Below the pieces are notes generated by a model, which saw nothing but the letters and a program-made list of their open reading frames with translations, made no database searches and was not told the DNA's origin. 64,000 bases of DNA, from contig JAQFVV010006200.1 of the NCBI GenBank assembly GCA_028023455.1, forward strand, positions 6,212,506-6,276,505. Reading direction: 5' to 3'. How positions within the stretch are numbered: position 1 is the stretch's first letter; every line of letters begins with the position of its first letter. The DNA comes from Epiperipatus broadwayi (lineage: Eukaryota > Onychophora > Udeonychophora > Euonychophora > Peripatidae). A program made the translations under genes and the position numbers. Shown in pieces: positions 11,391 through 24,728 of the stretch.

Positions 11391-14330
11391 TTTGGCGCTG
11401 AAACAGTCAGTTTCATCCACCTATCTGTTTCATGTATTTTACCCCCACACCTATCTCTATGCCAGGTTTAAACCCTCTCAGAGTACCCATATAAACAACC
11501 TTAAATTACTATATATGTGGGATCGTACATATATATGTGAACGGTAAGTCTGTAATTTAATAATATATGTATATATTACAGATATGTGTTCATTTTAAAA
11601 GATTTCTAGTTTAAGAAATATTTTAGTCTAAATTATTAGTCAATTTTATGGTTATATTACTGAAATCATATATGTATATAGATGTGTTCCCGATGGTGTT
11701 ATTCTACATATATAGTAATAAAATTAGTTTTATACTAATTATAAAAGCAGCTTTTAATTTTACTTGTAAACAACTTTTAAATTAGGTCACGCAGTAGTCT
11801 TAAAATAGCGTAAACTTGATTTTATAAATCCAAAATTTTAATGACAATTCTCAGAATTTTATAGAGTGGTAATAATAAACTACAGGGGGGGGGAGGTAGA
11901 AAAACAAAATCTAAATTACTTTTAGTAATTATATATGCTTTTCTAAAATAAAGTAATGGGTTTTTCAACTATGGTCAAGCTTGTAAAAATAACCAGATGG
12001 CAAGAGTTAAGAAAAATAAAAATAGTTCAAGTTTTGTGGCCAAGATCAGAGAGTTATATATAATAAGTGAATTATAAACTGAATCCACATTCGTTTTATC
12101 TTTAAAATGGTGGGGTAAAGTAGGTGACAACTCACTGCCTCTTGCTTCTTGCCGAAGATGGAAAGAACTTTGGTCCGACAAAACACGATGAGCGATACCT
12201 CAGCAAAGCGGCCCATGGTAGAAGATTCTCTATTAATGTCTAATCATCTTTAAAAGCATCAACTTATCATCATCCCCAAGTGCTCAGGGCTATAATGAAG
12301 ACAACTGACCGGTAAATTGATAAATTTCCATTCAGATCTCTGTTCATAAACTGTGACTTTCAATTCTCTATTTTAGGCTAGCTATTTACTAAACCTGCCT
12401 TTACAAACACCTTTTCTAAAATCTGTAAAGAAAGCTGTTAAATGCTAATGTTTGAATCTTGTCTGACTGTAAAACTTGTAATATTAAATTCTCTCTTAAA
12501 ATGTAAAACTATGATAATCTATTTTAAACTAAATGTATAATTTTCTGCGGTCTTTTATGCCTATTTCTGATCTATTCAATTTATTCTATAATTTTATCAT
12601 TGTAGTATTATATGTATTTAATATGCCAAATAACTCGAAACCATGAGTATTATTTATGCATAATTTTAGCTTGTTGCTCTGCGAAGATAATTTCAAATCT
12701 TCATGATAATAAATATTAAATAATTGAATTATTATTTTTCTCACTCGCTGTTTCGAGATCATGTTATTATTTTACTGATTAATTTTGGGTATTAATATTA
12801 TAATAATCAGTAGTACTCTAGTTAAAATTGTAGTTTGCTTCACTCTAGTTATAAATTATAACTATCTATATATGTAACTCGTACATCATAGGAACTAGCC
12901 ACAAAGATATTATCAAAGCATATTTTTAATGTTTTATCCGTAATTATCCCTCAAATATGCTTTGTCCTCCTTAGATTTATATATGTTGAGATGCAGGTGA
13001 TAATCTTAAACTAGGTTACTAATTAATTTAGTCCCTAAATAGTATACTTGAAATACTAAATTTGAGAACTGGGTTGTATAGATATGCAAATAGATGCTAT
13101 CTATTTTTAAGGCACGCTAAGATAATTTACGTATTTGCGTTATATATATGTATAAGCTGTAGATGTGTCCTTACTAAGTACGCTATACTGCTTGCTGCAT
13201 GATTCTTGATGAGTTGCTGGCGGAGGTCACACTTATCCACTTAGTTCGGGTAAAGCAAACACTTTTAGAACTGGAACGCAAGGGTCCAGATTATTCATAA
13301 TTAATGCTTATCTGACTCCCTGAACTACTAATGCTCTTATTCGTGGCAAGTTGTTCAGTCGTAGGGCAACCGAACATTTGATGCTGAAACCTGTGAATAA
13401 TGACTTATTCGCACCTTCTAGCTTTATTAATATTTTAATATGTGCCATAGAGTATATAGGTAAACCTATAATAAACCAGTTCTCTCTCCCTTTATATTAA
13501 ATGCTTATCCAGCGTCAGTGTATATCCTAATCTAGGTTAACACGCTAACCTGCGTAACTCTGAGCCTGAGTATGTGTTCAACTTAACTTGATATATAGAT
13601 AGATGCCACAGGAGCGCTATTAAGTTAGTTATATAACTTTGGCTATCAAGTTCCATATGATTTAGCAGACTACAAAAAATCTGGAAATTTGGTGTATTAA
13701 TATCGGCATAAACTTAAATACCGCACTACACTTTATTGAACACTTTATGATGAGATAACATGTAACAATAATCTCATTAGTTATGTAACGCTTGCAAGCG
13801 TAATCTTTCACGTTCCAACTATATAATTTTGTATATTTTAGTTTTATTATATTTTATTGTCTTTATTAAATTAATATTATTTAAAATATAACTCGTTTTC
13901 ATATCTTTATTGTCCGTGAATTCATTTTCATTCAACTCTATATTTATTTGTACACACATCATTATATATATATATATGTAGGTCAGTATTAGATTTCGGA
14001 ATTAATCATTATTATATTAGCGTTTCACTTAGTCATATCTGTGTATATCTGACCAAATCAGTGTTAAGTTAGTTAATTTATGAGTCTCTTGTTCCACCCT
14101 GTGTGACTGCCGGACCGAGGTTAAATTGAATGTCTGTGTAACTTGGGAAATGCCATCCATAGGGTATTAGATCATTGAGCAGAGGTGAAAGGATTGAATG
14201 TTGGCCGGATTCTGGATCCCAGCATCCAGATTCGATCAGCTTTAGTGTATTTAGCCTGTTTTCTAGATTTTGTTATGTGGAGGGACAATTCTTACCATTA
14301 CAGCACTAAGCTGTCCCATATAGCTAAAAT
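11390..14330. other. Segment with distinct texture, unassigned (possible old LTR-type insertions)
   Basis: Compared with its surroundings the sequence has fewer homopolymer runs, more CG and GC dinucleotides and more balanced strands, for example around 13200-13580 and 14095-14310. No ORF is recognisable. CTGAAACAGTCAG near 11399 weakly resembles the start of the 2.7-kb insertion at 47435 (TGAAGCAGTCGG), but I could not trace homology further. It is probably composed of old mobile-element sequence. I could not fix termini or a target duplication. Confidence 0.35.
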
Positions 14331-14531
14331 AAAATAAAAATCTGTTTAATGTTTATAGAATAATGCTTATAGAAAAATGACTGCAATGATGTCATATTGA
14401 TAATATTGCACATGAACAAAGATGATTAAAAGAATGATGATGAATATTATTTTATTCAAATTGAAATTATGTTTTATTTATAATTAATAAGTAAAAAAAT
14501 AATAGTAAAAATAAATAAATATTATATAAGT

Positions 14532-14696
14532 AGCCAACTAAAAAGTAGAAAAAAACCCCAAAGTAATCCAACTAAAAAACGTCATTTCATAAAAGCATTT
14601 GAGGTCTTTTTGATTTTCATGGCCTCAAATGCTTTTATGAAATGACATGTTTTTTTATTCAGATTATTTTATTATTTTTCTACTTTTTATTTGGCT
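14532..14696. mobile_element. 165-bp hairpin MITE-like element
   Basis: Almost the whole segment is one inverted repeat. The left arm starts AGCCAACTAAAAAGTAGAAA and the right arm ends TTTCTACTTTTTATTTGGCT. The best-matched part is GTCATTTCATAAAAGCATTT (14581-14600) against AAATGCTTTTATGAAATGAC (14626-14645), around a loop near 14610. No coding content. The superfamily and target duplication are not clear; the flanks are AT-rich. Confidence 0.75.
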
Positions 14697-14759
14697 TTTG
14701 ACCCAAAAGCATTATTTGAAAAAAAAAAAAAAAAAACATTAATATTATTAAATCTGTGT

Positions 14760-15700
14760 TTATATGTGCAATTTTACATATACTCAGATTTTGCCTCCAA
14801 AAGTAATAGTATTAACTTATTTCAATAACAACCTTCAAATTATTGTTTAGCATCCTCTTGTAACACTAGTCACTAACAGCTTAATATCATATCTTTAAAT
14901 TAAATCATTTAATCTGTTATGCTTTTTTTCATTCAATCAAACATTTTTTAAAATCATTTGGAACTATTGAAGACTTATTAATTACATCTGTCTTTGACTA
15001 AGCCCATATTTGGCATAGTGAAAGAACGATGATTATGGTGATGAAGGTAAAGCATTGGATTATTTAAATTATATCTAGTCTTGCAGAATTTGACATATAA
15101 TATGGCAATATTGAGACTAACTATTGTATTTATGAATAAAAATCACAATGTAATAACTGATTTAGAGTATATATTGCAAGTTTAGCATATGATAGAGTGA
15201 AGGAATTGAGAATTAAGGATTCATGGATTGATTCTCAATCTATTGCTTAAATATCAGTTGAATTTAGAATATTAAGACAGCAATTTAAATACCAGAGTTT
15301 CTTATTGATATTTGATATTTTGAAAGAAAATTACAAGTTTAATCCTCAAAATGATATGCATTACAATATGAAAGATAAATAAAAATATTTCAAGCTTTAT
15401 TTATTAAGTATAAACTGAAAATAAACTTAATTAAAATATAAATTAATGTTCATAATGTGAATTATATTTAAGAATTCAAATTGTAATTTTAATACTAAAT
15501 TTGAGTTGGTGTAAAAGAAATTTTCTCCATGTTTGACAAAATATTTTTTAAACAAATGAATATCAATAAAAATATTTGTATTTACCCTTTTTATTTTTGG
15601 TAAACTTAGTTAATATTAATGAATTGAGAATTAATATATATTTTTTAGTTGTTTCTTAAGTTCATTCCCATTATTAAATACAATCAGTATAGTTAAAAGA
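14760..15700. other. AT-rich sequence without recognisable feature
   Basis: Stop-dense, low-complexity sequence. Nothing recognised. Confidence 0.5.
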
Positions 15701-15711
15701 AGTATTAATGC

Positions 15712-15830
15712 AGACCACATGATCACCATGTCTTATGTTGCATCCATCGATTACTCTGGCTTGCACTGGTGGTGCTACTGTATGGAGAGTTTAGTCTCTA
15801 TGTATTAATCCAGATCTTTAGAACATTTGT
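15712..15830 (-). repeat. Dispersed repeat fragment, related to 22465-22575
   Basis: TGCATCCATCGATTACTCTG followed by GCTTGCACTGGTGG and a GAGAGTTTAG block is the reverse complement of CTAAATTCTC...CCACCAGTGCAAGTCAGAGTAAT...GGATGCA at 22517-22573. The neighbouring CACATGATCACCATG/TTCTTATG string is in the same orientation at both loci, so the two copies differ by an internal inversion. Class unknown. Confidence 0.6.
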
Positions 15831-15843
15831 TATATATATATAT

Positions 15844-17111
15844 TGTAATGGTCAAGTCAATCTCAAGCAAGCATGTTTGTGAAATAACCCAAAATAACCA
15901 ATTGTCATCATGAAAGAAGGGAATTAATAAAGAATAAGTGTGTGAATTTTAAAGATGATTCACTACATTAGCGCCATCTGCCTATTCAGATAGATGTCTA
16001 TACAATATAGATATCTTATTTATATTTTAGACTAGTATGGATCTCTTGATTTTACAGGATGATTTCATCTCCATCTCAGGTTTTCATTAAATAATAAACT
16101 ACGTAACAATAAATTAAAAATAATATATAATTTATTATGTTAATATTGAATATGAATATATAATTCTAATTAGCACAATTATAATATATTTTGAGGTGAA
16201 TAAAATAATCATTTTTTAATATAGCTTCTCCTTCGATATCAGTAATTTGACTATCTTTTTATTACCTTTAATATACTTAGCTTTTATTGCAATTCATCTG
16301 GTACAATCCTAACAATATTTCATGAAATTGTGTGTGCGCTGAAAAAACGTGATATGTATTAACATTTATTTATTTTAACCATCCTGTGCCAAACCATATT
16401 AACTCTCTCATTAGTATCTATTTCTAAAACTGAGACTAGTATGGAAACTTTTGTAATCTTTATTCCCAATATTTTTTTTGTTTATTTAGCAAATAATTTA
16501 CTAGAGTGATCTTAATGCACCAGTAATTAGACCCACAATGATATACTTAGATCTCTATTGTTAAATATGTAAATACTTTTTTTTTTTCTGTTAAAATTCG
16601 TATGTTTAAATGGATATTTCATCCCAAATGAAACATCGATGCAACAACCCTTAACTTCAAACTACTACTATATCTTCGTTATTATTTGACTTTGAACATT
16701 ATTCACATATTTTATACTCCCCTTTAAAATACTATTTCATGGATATATTCACAAAATAACTTTAATATTGCAATATCCTTACTTCATTCTTAAAACTAAG
16801 TGAAATATGCATCACACAAATAAATATTTCTTAATCATTTAATATTCAATCTCATTATTTTTCAAAAAATTACTTTATTTATGTAAATCTCATAACAATA
16901 TATTTTATAATCAATCTCTGCCCCAGAAATGAATGCACTCTCAAACACATGTATGAATGTAAAATATATAATTGATGATTAAATATTAAGATCTTGTCAC
17001 ATGTTCTTAGCAAAAACATTTTAATTTGCATATGATGTACATATGGTTAGGTTTAATTAAATTTCATATAAAAAAAACTTTCATCTTTTAGTATGCATTA
17101 GCACGGGAACA
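15844..17111. mobile_element. Possible solo LTR
   Basis: The segment begins TGTAATGG and could end at GGGAACA, flanked on both sides by TATAT, although the AT-microsatellite flanks make the duplication weak evidence. About 115 bp in it carries CACTACATTAGCGCCATCTG (15961-15980), resembling CACTACAGGGCGCCATCTAG near the start of the 2.2-kb LTRs. No second copy is present in the window. It could equally be unrelated AT-rich sequence with a chance match. Confidence 0.3.
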
Positions 17112-17119
17112 TATATATA

Positions 17120-20100
17120 TACACACATTGACCTGTTGTTTACATCATCTTCAAATTTGTAATATAATAAATGAATATATATTTTTCTACTCTTAAATCA
17201 TTTTTTTGATAATTTTTTAAGATATCAAAAATTAAAGTATTTTAACAGATGATTTAAATGATGTCTATTTTATTTATTTATTGATATTCAATACTGGATG
17301 GTTTGAGCAAATTTACATTTTTCTTTTTTTTCTTCCTTTATTAATACATTATACAATTTTTAAATCGAACAACAAGAAGAAAAAAAAAATCTTTTTGTTA
17401 ATCTTTTTAGTTGTCTGTACTTTTAAACATTCTTTCCTTTTTTTAAATTATTTAGGCAAAAATTTTTACATAAAAAAATAAAATAATTATGTACATAAAT
17501 ATATTTGCATATATAAAATAAATATTCATAGGAAACAATTTTAAAACTAAATATTTTTCGTAATTGATTTTGAAGAGAAAATACTTAATAGAATGCATTT
17601 AGAGAGTGTTAATATAATTTGAAGTAAGCATAAAAATACCTTTACATCTTCGGCCATGTGATTGGTTAGCTAAGTTATTCTTGTTATATATATATATTTC
17701 ATCTTAATAATGGTGAATTTTTAGATTATATAGAATTAAAAATCATATTCATGTTCACATTTTATTATAGTCATTATAAGGAATTTTTAAATTGACCATT
17801 TTTTTTAAAGTCATATTTTGATATAATATCCATCTGGTAGATATTTCACTTCTCTTAAGCAGTTTAGATACATTTCTGGTATTTAGAGGTTATTTTACGA
17901 CTCTCCTCAGGAAATTTTGAGGAAATTAAATCTTCTACTTTTCCATGTAGAATAGCCTACTGTTAGGATAAACTTTTACATTCATCATTAAAAAACTTGT
18001 ACTTTCTGGATATTACAAAGAACACAGTATCAATCTGTTTCACAAATTAGAATTCCATTGAAACTTTTTACTTATTTAGACCTTATTTATACTTTTTAGT
18101 TGTAAGCTCTCTTTATTTAGATTTTTGTAGAATTTTATTATCTTTGGAATTAACTTATATTTTCGCAATTAATCTAATTACTTCATAAATACCAATAAGC
18201 AGAGAAAAGTTTCCTTTTTTTTATTATTAAAATCATAAAATAATGAATTTCATTTAAATTGCATAATTATAAATTTATTCTTTAATTTACACCTCTCCTC
18301 CTAATATCCATATAGTTTCATTAATCTAAATTTTTTAGATCTAAATAATTTATTTTTAGTTTTTTCTCTTTTAATAATAGTATTACTACTATAAAAGAAT
18401 TCCATTATTAAAACTTTTCTTTCTACATAATTATAAATTTAACCTTAATAAAGGTAATTAAACATATCTCAAAATAATTTATACAATCTAGAAATAACTC
18501 TTGAAAGGGAAAAAAAATACTTTTAATATTTCCTTTCTTTTAGACATTTAGTGAATAAAATGAAATATATTTTATTTCTTCTCTTTTATTTATGTTAATA
18601 GAATTTGAGTGTATTTCACCCTTTTATTTCACTTAAAGTTAGTGTCTGTACCAATTATTTTTCATGCACACACTTATATATGCACACAAAAATGTATATG
18701 GAACTTATTTCTTAATGATTTAAACTACTAATTTAATACTATTCTTGTGAACTTTGATACTATTCTAAAAAAGTAATTGTATTTTAAGTCCCTATTGTTA
18801 TTCCAAGTATCTTGACAATGAAACACTGTTTCAATATATGTTTTATAATTCATGAAATTAATACAAATTAAGAGTTTAAAAACTATACATAAATAACTAT
18901 TATTTATGTTCCATATTGTACGGTTTTTATTTTTCACTTTAACATTCACGGTTAGATTTAGACCTATTTTACACACCATTAAGTGCAAGTTAATCAAACT
19001 ATAGAAAAAGAACATTCAGTTCATTTATTAGTTCAAATATTTGAAGAACATAGTTATATTTCCTGATTAACAGACCTAATATTATTTATGATTTAAATTG
19101 CAGGCAGAATCAGTTTTTTATTTGTTTTAGAGGATGCCGGAGTCTATAGACTCATTGATTCTGTGTGAAGCACATCGTAACTTACGAAGCAAATAATTAA
19201 AAGATCGGGATTTTGATTTGTCATTTTAATATTTTATATGAATTTTTTTCAAGGCTTAACTAAACAAGAATATTGGCAAAGATAATTTATACATTTCTCA
19301 TGCAATTGGCTAACAATAAATCTAATAAAGTAACATTAAGAATGTACAATGAAAAGTTAATATTAGAAGAAAATATTTTATTAATACAAATTAAAATATT
19401 TAAAGATAAATTATTAATAAACTGGAAAGAACATACACACACTAATCCAGACAATAATATTAATCCAATAATTAAAAATTCTTATTATAAATTTCTTAAG
19501 TTTTTTCTAGAAAGTTCCTTGAATAATGAACAGTGAAAGTCTATTTTGGTATTAAAGCCTTATAGTTAAAGTTAGTTTGCAAACATTTAATTTAGTCACA
19601 AATCAGGATATGAATAATATCTTACCAGTAAGTTCTTGGTTCTAGGTAGATTGTAGGTTATTCCATGCATGAATTTTTTGGGATGAAAGAGTTTGTGAAT
19701 TTATATTGTCGACATTTTGATGTTCTTGGTTCGTAGCAAGACTGGGCTCAAAAGCTTTTTGGAGTGACCTTTCAGGTGAAAGAAGATGTCCGCAAACGCT
19801 CTGATTTCCATTCCACATGATGAATTAGTTCAGCATAGACTAGCCAAAAGAAAAAACACAAGACCTCACTTTTTTCTGCCCTCTTTATAGCCTTGGGGGT
19901 CAGTTTTTAGATTTCTGTGCATAGACATGTGTTTTATTAAAAATACAAGTTGTTAATCTTGTACATTTTTTATTAGTTTTTACTTACAAAGTTTTTTTTT
20001 TTTATAAATATTCCCACCATCTTTAATTAGCATAATGTCTTTCTTTTATTTATCTGGATAAACAATTTGTATGCTTTTACATTCTTTCCAAATTTAATTT

Positions 20101-20610
20101 TAATTAAATTAAATAGATAAATATGAAACAAAAAGAACTTTCATTGTACGTTTCCAAGAATAAATCATACTAACCAAAAAAAACCAAATTGCGTTTTTTG
20201 AACAATCTTTACTCTTTACTTTTTTTTTTAGCTTTTTAAATATTACAAATGCCAAAACATTCTTGAACTATACATATTTTAATACAGTTCAATATATTCA
20301 TTAATATTTTTGTAATAAAATGCTTCTCTTACAATAAAAATTGATGCTCATATCAGAGTTAAAATATTCTAATTTAATTATATCTGGCTCTTACATTAAG
20401 AAATTTAATTGCCTCTATAATAAATCATAATTTCTATTCATTTTATTCTGTTATCTTTTATTGCACATGTAATTTCATAATTAAAACACTTATTAAAAAA
20501 ATAATTATAAAAATATATAGTTAAGGAATATAAAAAATTGTACAGTCTGAAAAATTACCATGATATAATGAATTAATAAGTATAACCGTAACAATTTTCC
20601 ATTTAATACT
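17120..20610. other. AT-rich sequence without recognised gene
   Basis: T-rich and stop-dense. An 87-codon frame at 19273-19536 (starting MAKIIYTFLMQLANN, rich in K, N and I) is the longest plausible reading frame, but I do not recognise it and its composition is that of translated AT-rich sequence. It opens on a non-ATG codon; the first ATG is near 19300. Positions 19640-19920 are less AT-biased but match nothing I know. Confidence 0.45.
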
Positions 20611-20621
20611 TATTTAATATA

Positions 20622-21745
20622 CACCTGGATCTCATTTTATGCTGATTTTTGTAATGCGATTTTGAAGTTATGCGATTCATGTTTCTTATTTCACTATATT
20701 TATTAGATATCAAGAAATTTAAATTATTAATAACTTATTTTGACTTGAAATACTTTTTTTCTTTCAAAAATATAACATTATATTAGCACCTAATGTGAAT
20801 ATGGCCTGAAGCTATTTAGAATCTTATGAGTAAATAATAATAATAGATTTATACTTATGAATATAAAAAATATCCCAATAAATATTCAAAACATATTTAG
20901 TTAGATATAACAGAAATAAATACTCTTTTAGATTTTTAAAAATAATCAGACATAATGAAGATTTTGTAAACTGAAAATAATCTTTCTAGAAATAATAACG
21001 TATAAATCTTTTTGTTTTGATTGCGATCTCATTTTTTTAATATAGAAACAAAATGTGAGCATTTGAAATTTATTTCAGTAGTAAAACAAATATTTATCAA
21101 ATGAAGACAAATTTTTTATTTTCTGATAAGTAAAAATCATTTAATCGTAGATTTTACATTGATGTGTGAGACAAAGAAAAACATCAGAAAATACTGAAAT
21201 CTGAAACAGTTTGCTGCAATGAACAACCTCTTAAATTCCAATGAGAGCTAAAGAGTTGTATGACTAGATATTGTGAGCTTTATAAACCATTAGTAAAATC
21301 ATCGTCTCAAAAGTTTCATCACCAATTATATTGTCGACAGAAAACCATTAACACAGCACAAGACTGACAATGGCACTAGTTGTACTTCTTGTGACGAATC
21401 TGATCTCCTACCAGTTCACAAATGAACTGCATATTGTCAAATAGCGATAATGATTAAAATATGTATGAAAAAATATAAAATTAAATATTGTCGTAAATAA
21501 AAAAAGTTTGTCTAGTATCAATTTTTTTCAAATATTTGAAATTTTTATTAGTCATACCTTATTTCCTTATTTTTTTAATGCAAATTTTAAAGTAATTTTT
21601 CCTTGTTGCTTTGCTTTTATGCGATTTCTGAAAATTACAGAATGTATCCCCCATTTTTCAAGGCAAGTTAAGTCTATTTTTGTGCCATTTTTTTAATGCG
21701 AGTTTTCTGCAGAACCTATCTACCACATAAAATGAAACCCAAGTG
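20622..21745 (+). mobile_element. TA-flanked inverted-repeat DNA transposon, copy A
   Basis: The left end CACCTGGATCTCATTTTATG and the reverse complement of the right end, CACTTGGGTTTCATTTTATG, form terminal inverted repeats. TA flanks both sides (20620-20621 and 21746-21747). No transposase is encoded, so this is a non-autonomous copy. TA duplication and ends of this type fit the Tc1/mariner-pogo (Tigger) group, which is inference. Subterminal blocks (GCGATTTTGAAGTTATGCG near the left, AGAACCTATCTACC near the right) recur in copies at 46680-50279 and 51921-53035. Relative to copy B it has about 300 extra bases near 21035-21335. Confidence 0.8.
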
Positions 21746-22249
21746 TATAGTATTTATATTTCACTTCCTGTTTTTTAACCTTATTTATTCATCTGACATC
21801 CAACATTAGATGTGGATAATTTTTTAACTTGCACACACAAAGCCACTGAATATTTTTACCTTCATGAACTCTCATCCACTTTCCGCACACCCATTTACTG
21901 TCAGGTGGCAATACATGGTGCTATTGCAAGAAAGCCACAGCATCTGATTCCGTTGATGGCAATTGCCAAACTTTCAAACAAGTACTTGTAATGTCAGCTA
22001 TTTTTAATGTAACTGTTCTCGTGCATTATGTGAAAACAGTGGCTTCTTGATTGGAGGAAGATTTTTTACCATTATTTACAAATGAAATATTGTCTTAACA
22101 AAACGAGTAATGATTTTATAATTAACATTTTCTACTTGTACTTTCAATATGATGTCCTTAATTAGAAAAAAATTGACATTAACATAGTTTTTTATAAATT
22201 TTAAAAACAGCTACCCAACTGTCATCATTATTTCAAATACGATACTAAT

Positions 22250-22580
22250 CACGCCGTAAGTTGGATAAGGATCTAAATGTCACATCTAAATAGAAAGTTG
22301 AGGTGGTGTGTAATAGATCACCACGTCACTTACGTAACTACACAGAAAGTTGCAGTTAAGGCGCAGCCAACTAAACTATGTATTGATGTTTGTTTGGGTG
22401 GCGTCAGTGCCATCAAGCGTGTCCCAGTAGCTAATGTACTAGAACCTTTATTTTTTACCACTAAACATCACATGATCACCATTTCTTATGCTTGCACAAG
22501 CTGTTTACACAGAGGCTAAATTCTCTATATAAATAGTTCCACCAGTGCAAGTCAGAGTAATAAATGGATGCAAGAAGATT
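22250..22580 (+). repeat. Dispersed repeat, partly shared with 15.7 kb and 10.6 kb
   Basis: It contains CACAGAAAGTTGCAGTTAAG near 22340, similar to 10578, and the 22465-22573 block shared with 15712-15790 in rearranged orientation. Small frames here are not credible genes. Class unknown. Confidence 0.5.
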
Positions 22581-22907
22581 TATGCGTAAAATCTCTATCT
22601 AGTGCCTACTCATCCAATATCACCAGACTAGTTTCTAGCTTGTGGTTTTCAATGTTTATTTTATATTTATTTTTACAATGGAGTAGGACTCATTTCTCTA
22701 TTTTATTCCATATTGATATTTATAGTGACATATGTTTCACACCTATACTGGAACATTTTTAAATATACACAAAATTCCTTTTAACTTATAATAATATTAT
22801 CTTTATTATAGTAAGTAAATACCGTTTTACTTAGAATTTAAGTCACACTTTTTATTCAAATTTTGAAGACATAAATTTAGGTTGAAGCTTAAATAAGTGA
22901 ACATTTT

Positions 22908-23310
22908 AACATCTTATTTTTGTTAATTTCACATTACCCAACAATCACGTCTTTACTTTATGCTCTACGCATGTGCATAGCGTTAAGATCATTGATTGCA
23001 GTTTATTTGTAATTCCCTGTTTATACTTTTCTGAATTAAACCAGTTGCTATTAGATAGCAGCTGTGTAGAATTGCATTGTATCTAGCCATATTTTAATTT
23101 TAGGTTTTTTTTATTACCTATACTAATTTGAAGCAGATATTGTAACATCTTATTTGTGCCAAGCTTTCTCTCCCTGACAATCATGTCTTCACTTTACATT
23201 TTACACATACATATTGTATTATGATATTTAATAGCAGCTATGTAAAACCACATGGTATCTGGTTGAATTTAATTTTGAACTTTTTTATTACCCATACTCA
23301 TGATGGAAAA
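22908..23310 (+). repeat. Two diverged tandem copies of a ~235-bp repeat
   Basis: AACATCTTATTTTTGTTAAT near 22908 and TAACATCTTATTTGTGCCAA near 23144 each lead into CAATCA(C/T)GTCTTxACTTTA, a TAGCAGCTxTGTA block and a TTTTTTATTACCxATACT block. Substitutions and indels are frequent, so the duplication is old. Confidence 0.75.
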
Positions 23311-23744
23311 ATGGTCTACATATGTTGTTGAGGTAAAAAAAAAAAAGTTATATTAGTTCCTATTTAAGTAAATAAAAATATTAATTATTTTTCAGTAATG
23401 TACCTGTTATAAAATCATTTTTAGATTTTTTTTTTAATTTTCCAAGTTTTAAATTCTACCATGGCTTAAATTTGGGGATAGCTTATATTCGAAGTAATAC
23501 AGTAATAATATATTTATAAATGAACAATAAATAGGTTAATTATCATGACAAAATGATATCAGCCTGTTCAATTTATAGAAAGGCAAAAGTATATATGTAG
23601 TATATTTCAAGTTCATGCCTAGAAATTTGAGGCTCGGATAATTGTCATAAATAAGTTTAAGTGAAGAAGTATTCTTATATTTAAATAAAAAATATTTACA
23701 CTCAGAGTTTCTTTAATATAAATAAAATAATAACAAATAATATT

Positions 23745-23786
23745 TCCAAGCGCTTTCAACTCTTATGAGTCCTTATCAAGGCAGTG
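23745..23786 (-). ncRNA. Degenerate hammerhead motif in PLE left arm
   Basis: On the minus strand: CC (stem I), TTGATAA in place of CUGANGA, stem II GACTC-ATAA-GAGTT, GAAA, a self-complementary stem III AGCGCT, cleavage base T, then GG closing stem I. Hammerheads are known from PLE terminal repeats. Here C3 and G8 read T and A, so the core pair is U-A instead of C-G. Confidence 0.5.
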
Positions 23787-23826
23787 TAAAAAATTCTATT
23801 TTCTCCTAGGTGATGAATTTAACATT

Positions 23827-24315
23827 TCATTGTATTGGCCAGGAACAACTAATCGGAAAGCTGGTTAATTTTGAATTCATAGCACAAGATGAATTTTGTA
23901 TAAGATATGATTCTTTAATCTTGCATTTTTTATCATGTGTTTCGTGCATTAATATTGTAAAATCCTTTGGACTACATATATGGCCTGTATTATTTTGGTG
24001 AACATAAAAAGCTGAATAAACTGTATCATCTTCTCTTGCTCTATTATACATATATTTATGTTGTTGAAGGCGATATTTAATATTTGTTTTGGTTTCTCCA
24101 ACATATATTGCACTACAATTTATTTGTGGGCATCTAATAGAGTATACAACACTGCTTTTATCCTCCTTATTTATTATTTCCTTAGAATTATTTATTAATC
24201 TATTAAGATTAGGTAGAGTTCTCCATGCTAATCGAAAATCTTGACTTAAAACTTTTATTATATTTTTATTAATATTGGGAATAAAAGCTAATGACATCCA
24301 TGGTTTATTATTCAT
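23827..24315 (-). pseudogene. PLE GIY-YIG endonuclease fragment, minus copy
   Basis: An open frame of 162 codons, truncated relative to full PLE proteins, which also have a reverse transcriptase. Residues 1-45 (SLAFIPNINKNIIKVL, then LPNLNRLI) match the linker after the reverse transcriptase. Then comes the GIY-YIG endonuclease core: VVYSIRCPQINCSAIYVGET with a CxxxxC pair, an arginine and histidine in RLQQHKYMYN, then HICSPKDFTIL and the glutamate of IKESYLIQ. In PLEs this domain nicks DNA to prime reverse transcription. The open frame continues to SCSWPIQ with a normal stop. It cannot act alone, but the nuclease core looks undamaged. Confidence 0.8.
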
Positions 24316-24689
24316 ATTTATATGGTCACTATTATGAAATAATAAATAAGGAGGATAAAAGCAGTGTTGTATACTCTATTAGATGCCCACAAATAAATTG
24401 TAGTGCAATATATGTTGGAGAAACCAAAACAAATATTAAATATCGCCTTCAACAACATAAATATATGTATAATAGAGCAAGAGAAGATGATACAGTTTAT
24501 TCAGCTTTTTATGTTCACCAAAATAATACAGGCCATATATGTAGTCCAAAGGATTTTACAATATTAATGCACGAAACACATGATAAAAAATGCAAGATTA
24601 AAGAGTCATATCTTATACAAAATTCATCTTGTGCTATGAATTCGAAATTAACCAGCTTTCCGATTAGTTGTTCCTGGCCAATACAATGA
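24291..24689 (+). pseudogene. PLE GIY-YIG endonuclease fragment, plus copy
   Basis: From its 18th codon (IINKEDKSS) to the stop the protein is the same as the C-terminal part of the minus-strand copy, residue for residue as far as I compared. The first 17 codons come from the spacer and are unrelated. It therefore holds the GIY-YIG core (VVYSIRC...YVGET...QQH) but no linker and no reverse transcriptase. It is the right arm of the palindrome and is followed by the same 3' sequence and hammerhead-like motif. I regard it as a truncated copy without independent function. Confidence 0.78.
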
Positions 24690-24728
24690 AATGTTAAATT
24701 CATCACCTAGGAGAAAATAGAATTTTTT

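Noticed and set aside
19273-19536. 87-codon frame as a real gene.
   Set aside because: K/N/I-rich translation of AT-rich DNA, no family recognised, no ATG at the frame start.
23810-24706. 63-codon frames opposite the PLE endonuclease.
   Set aside because: Antisense shadows of the GIY-YIG coding arms, present twice only because of the palindrome.
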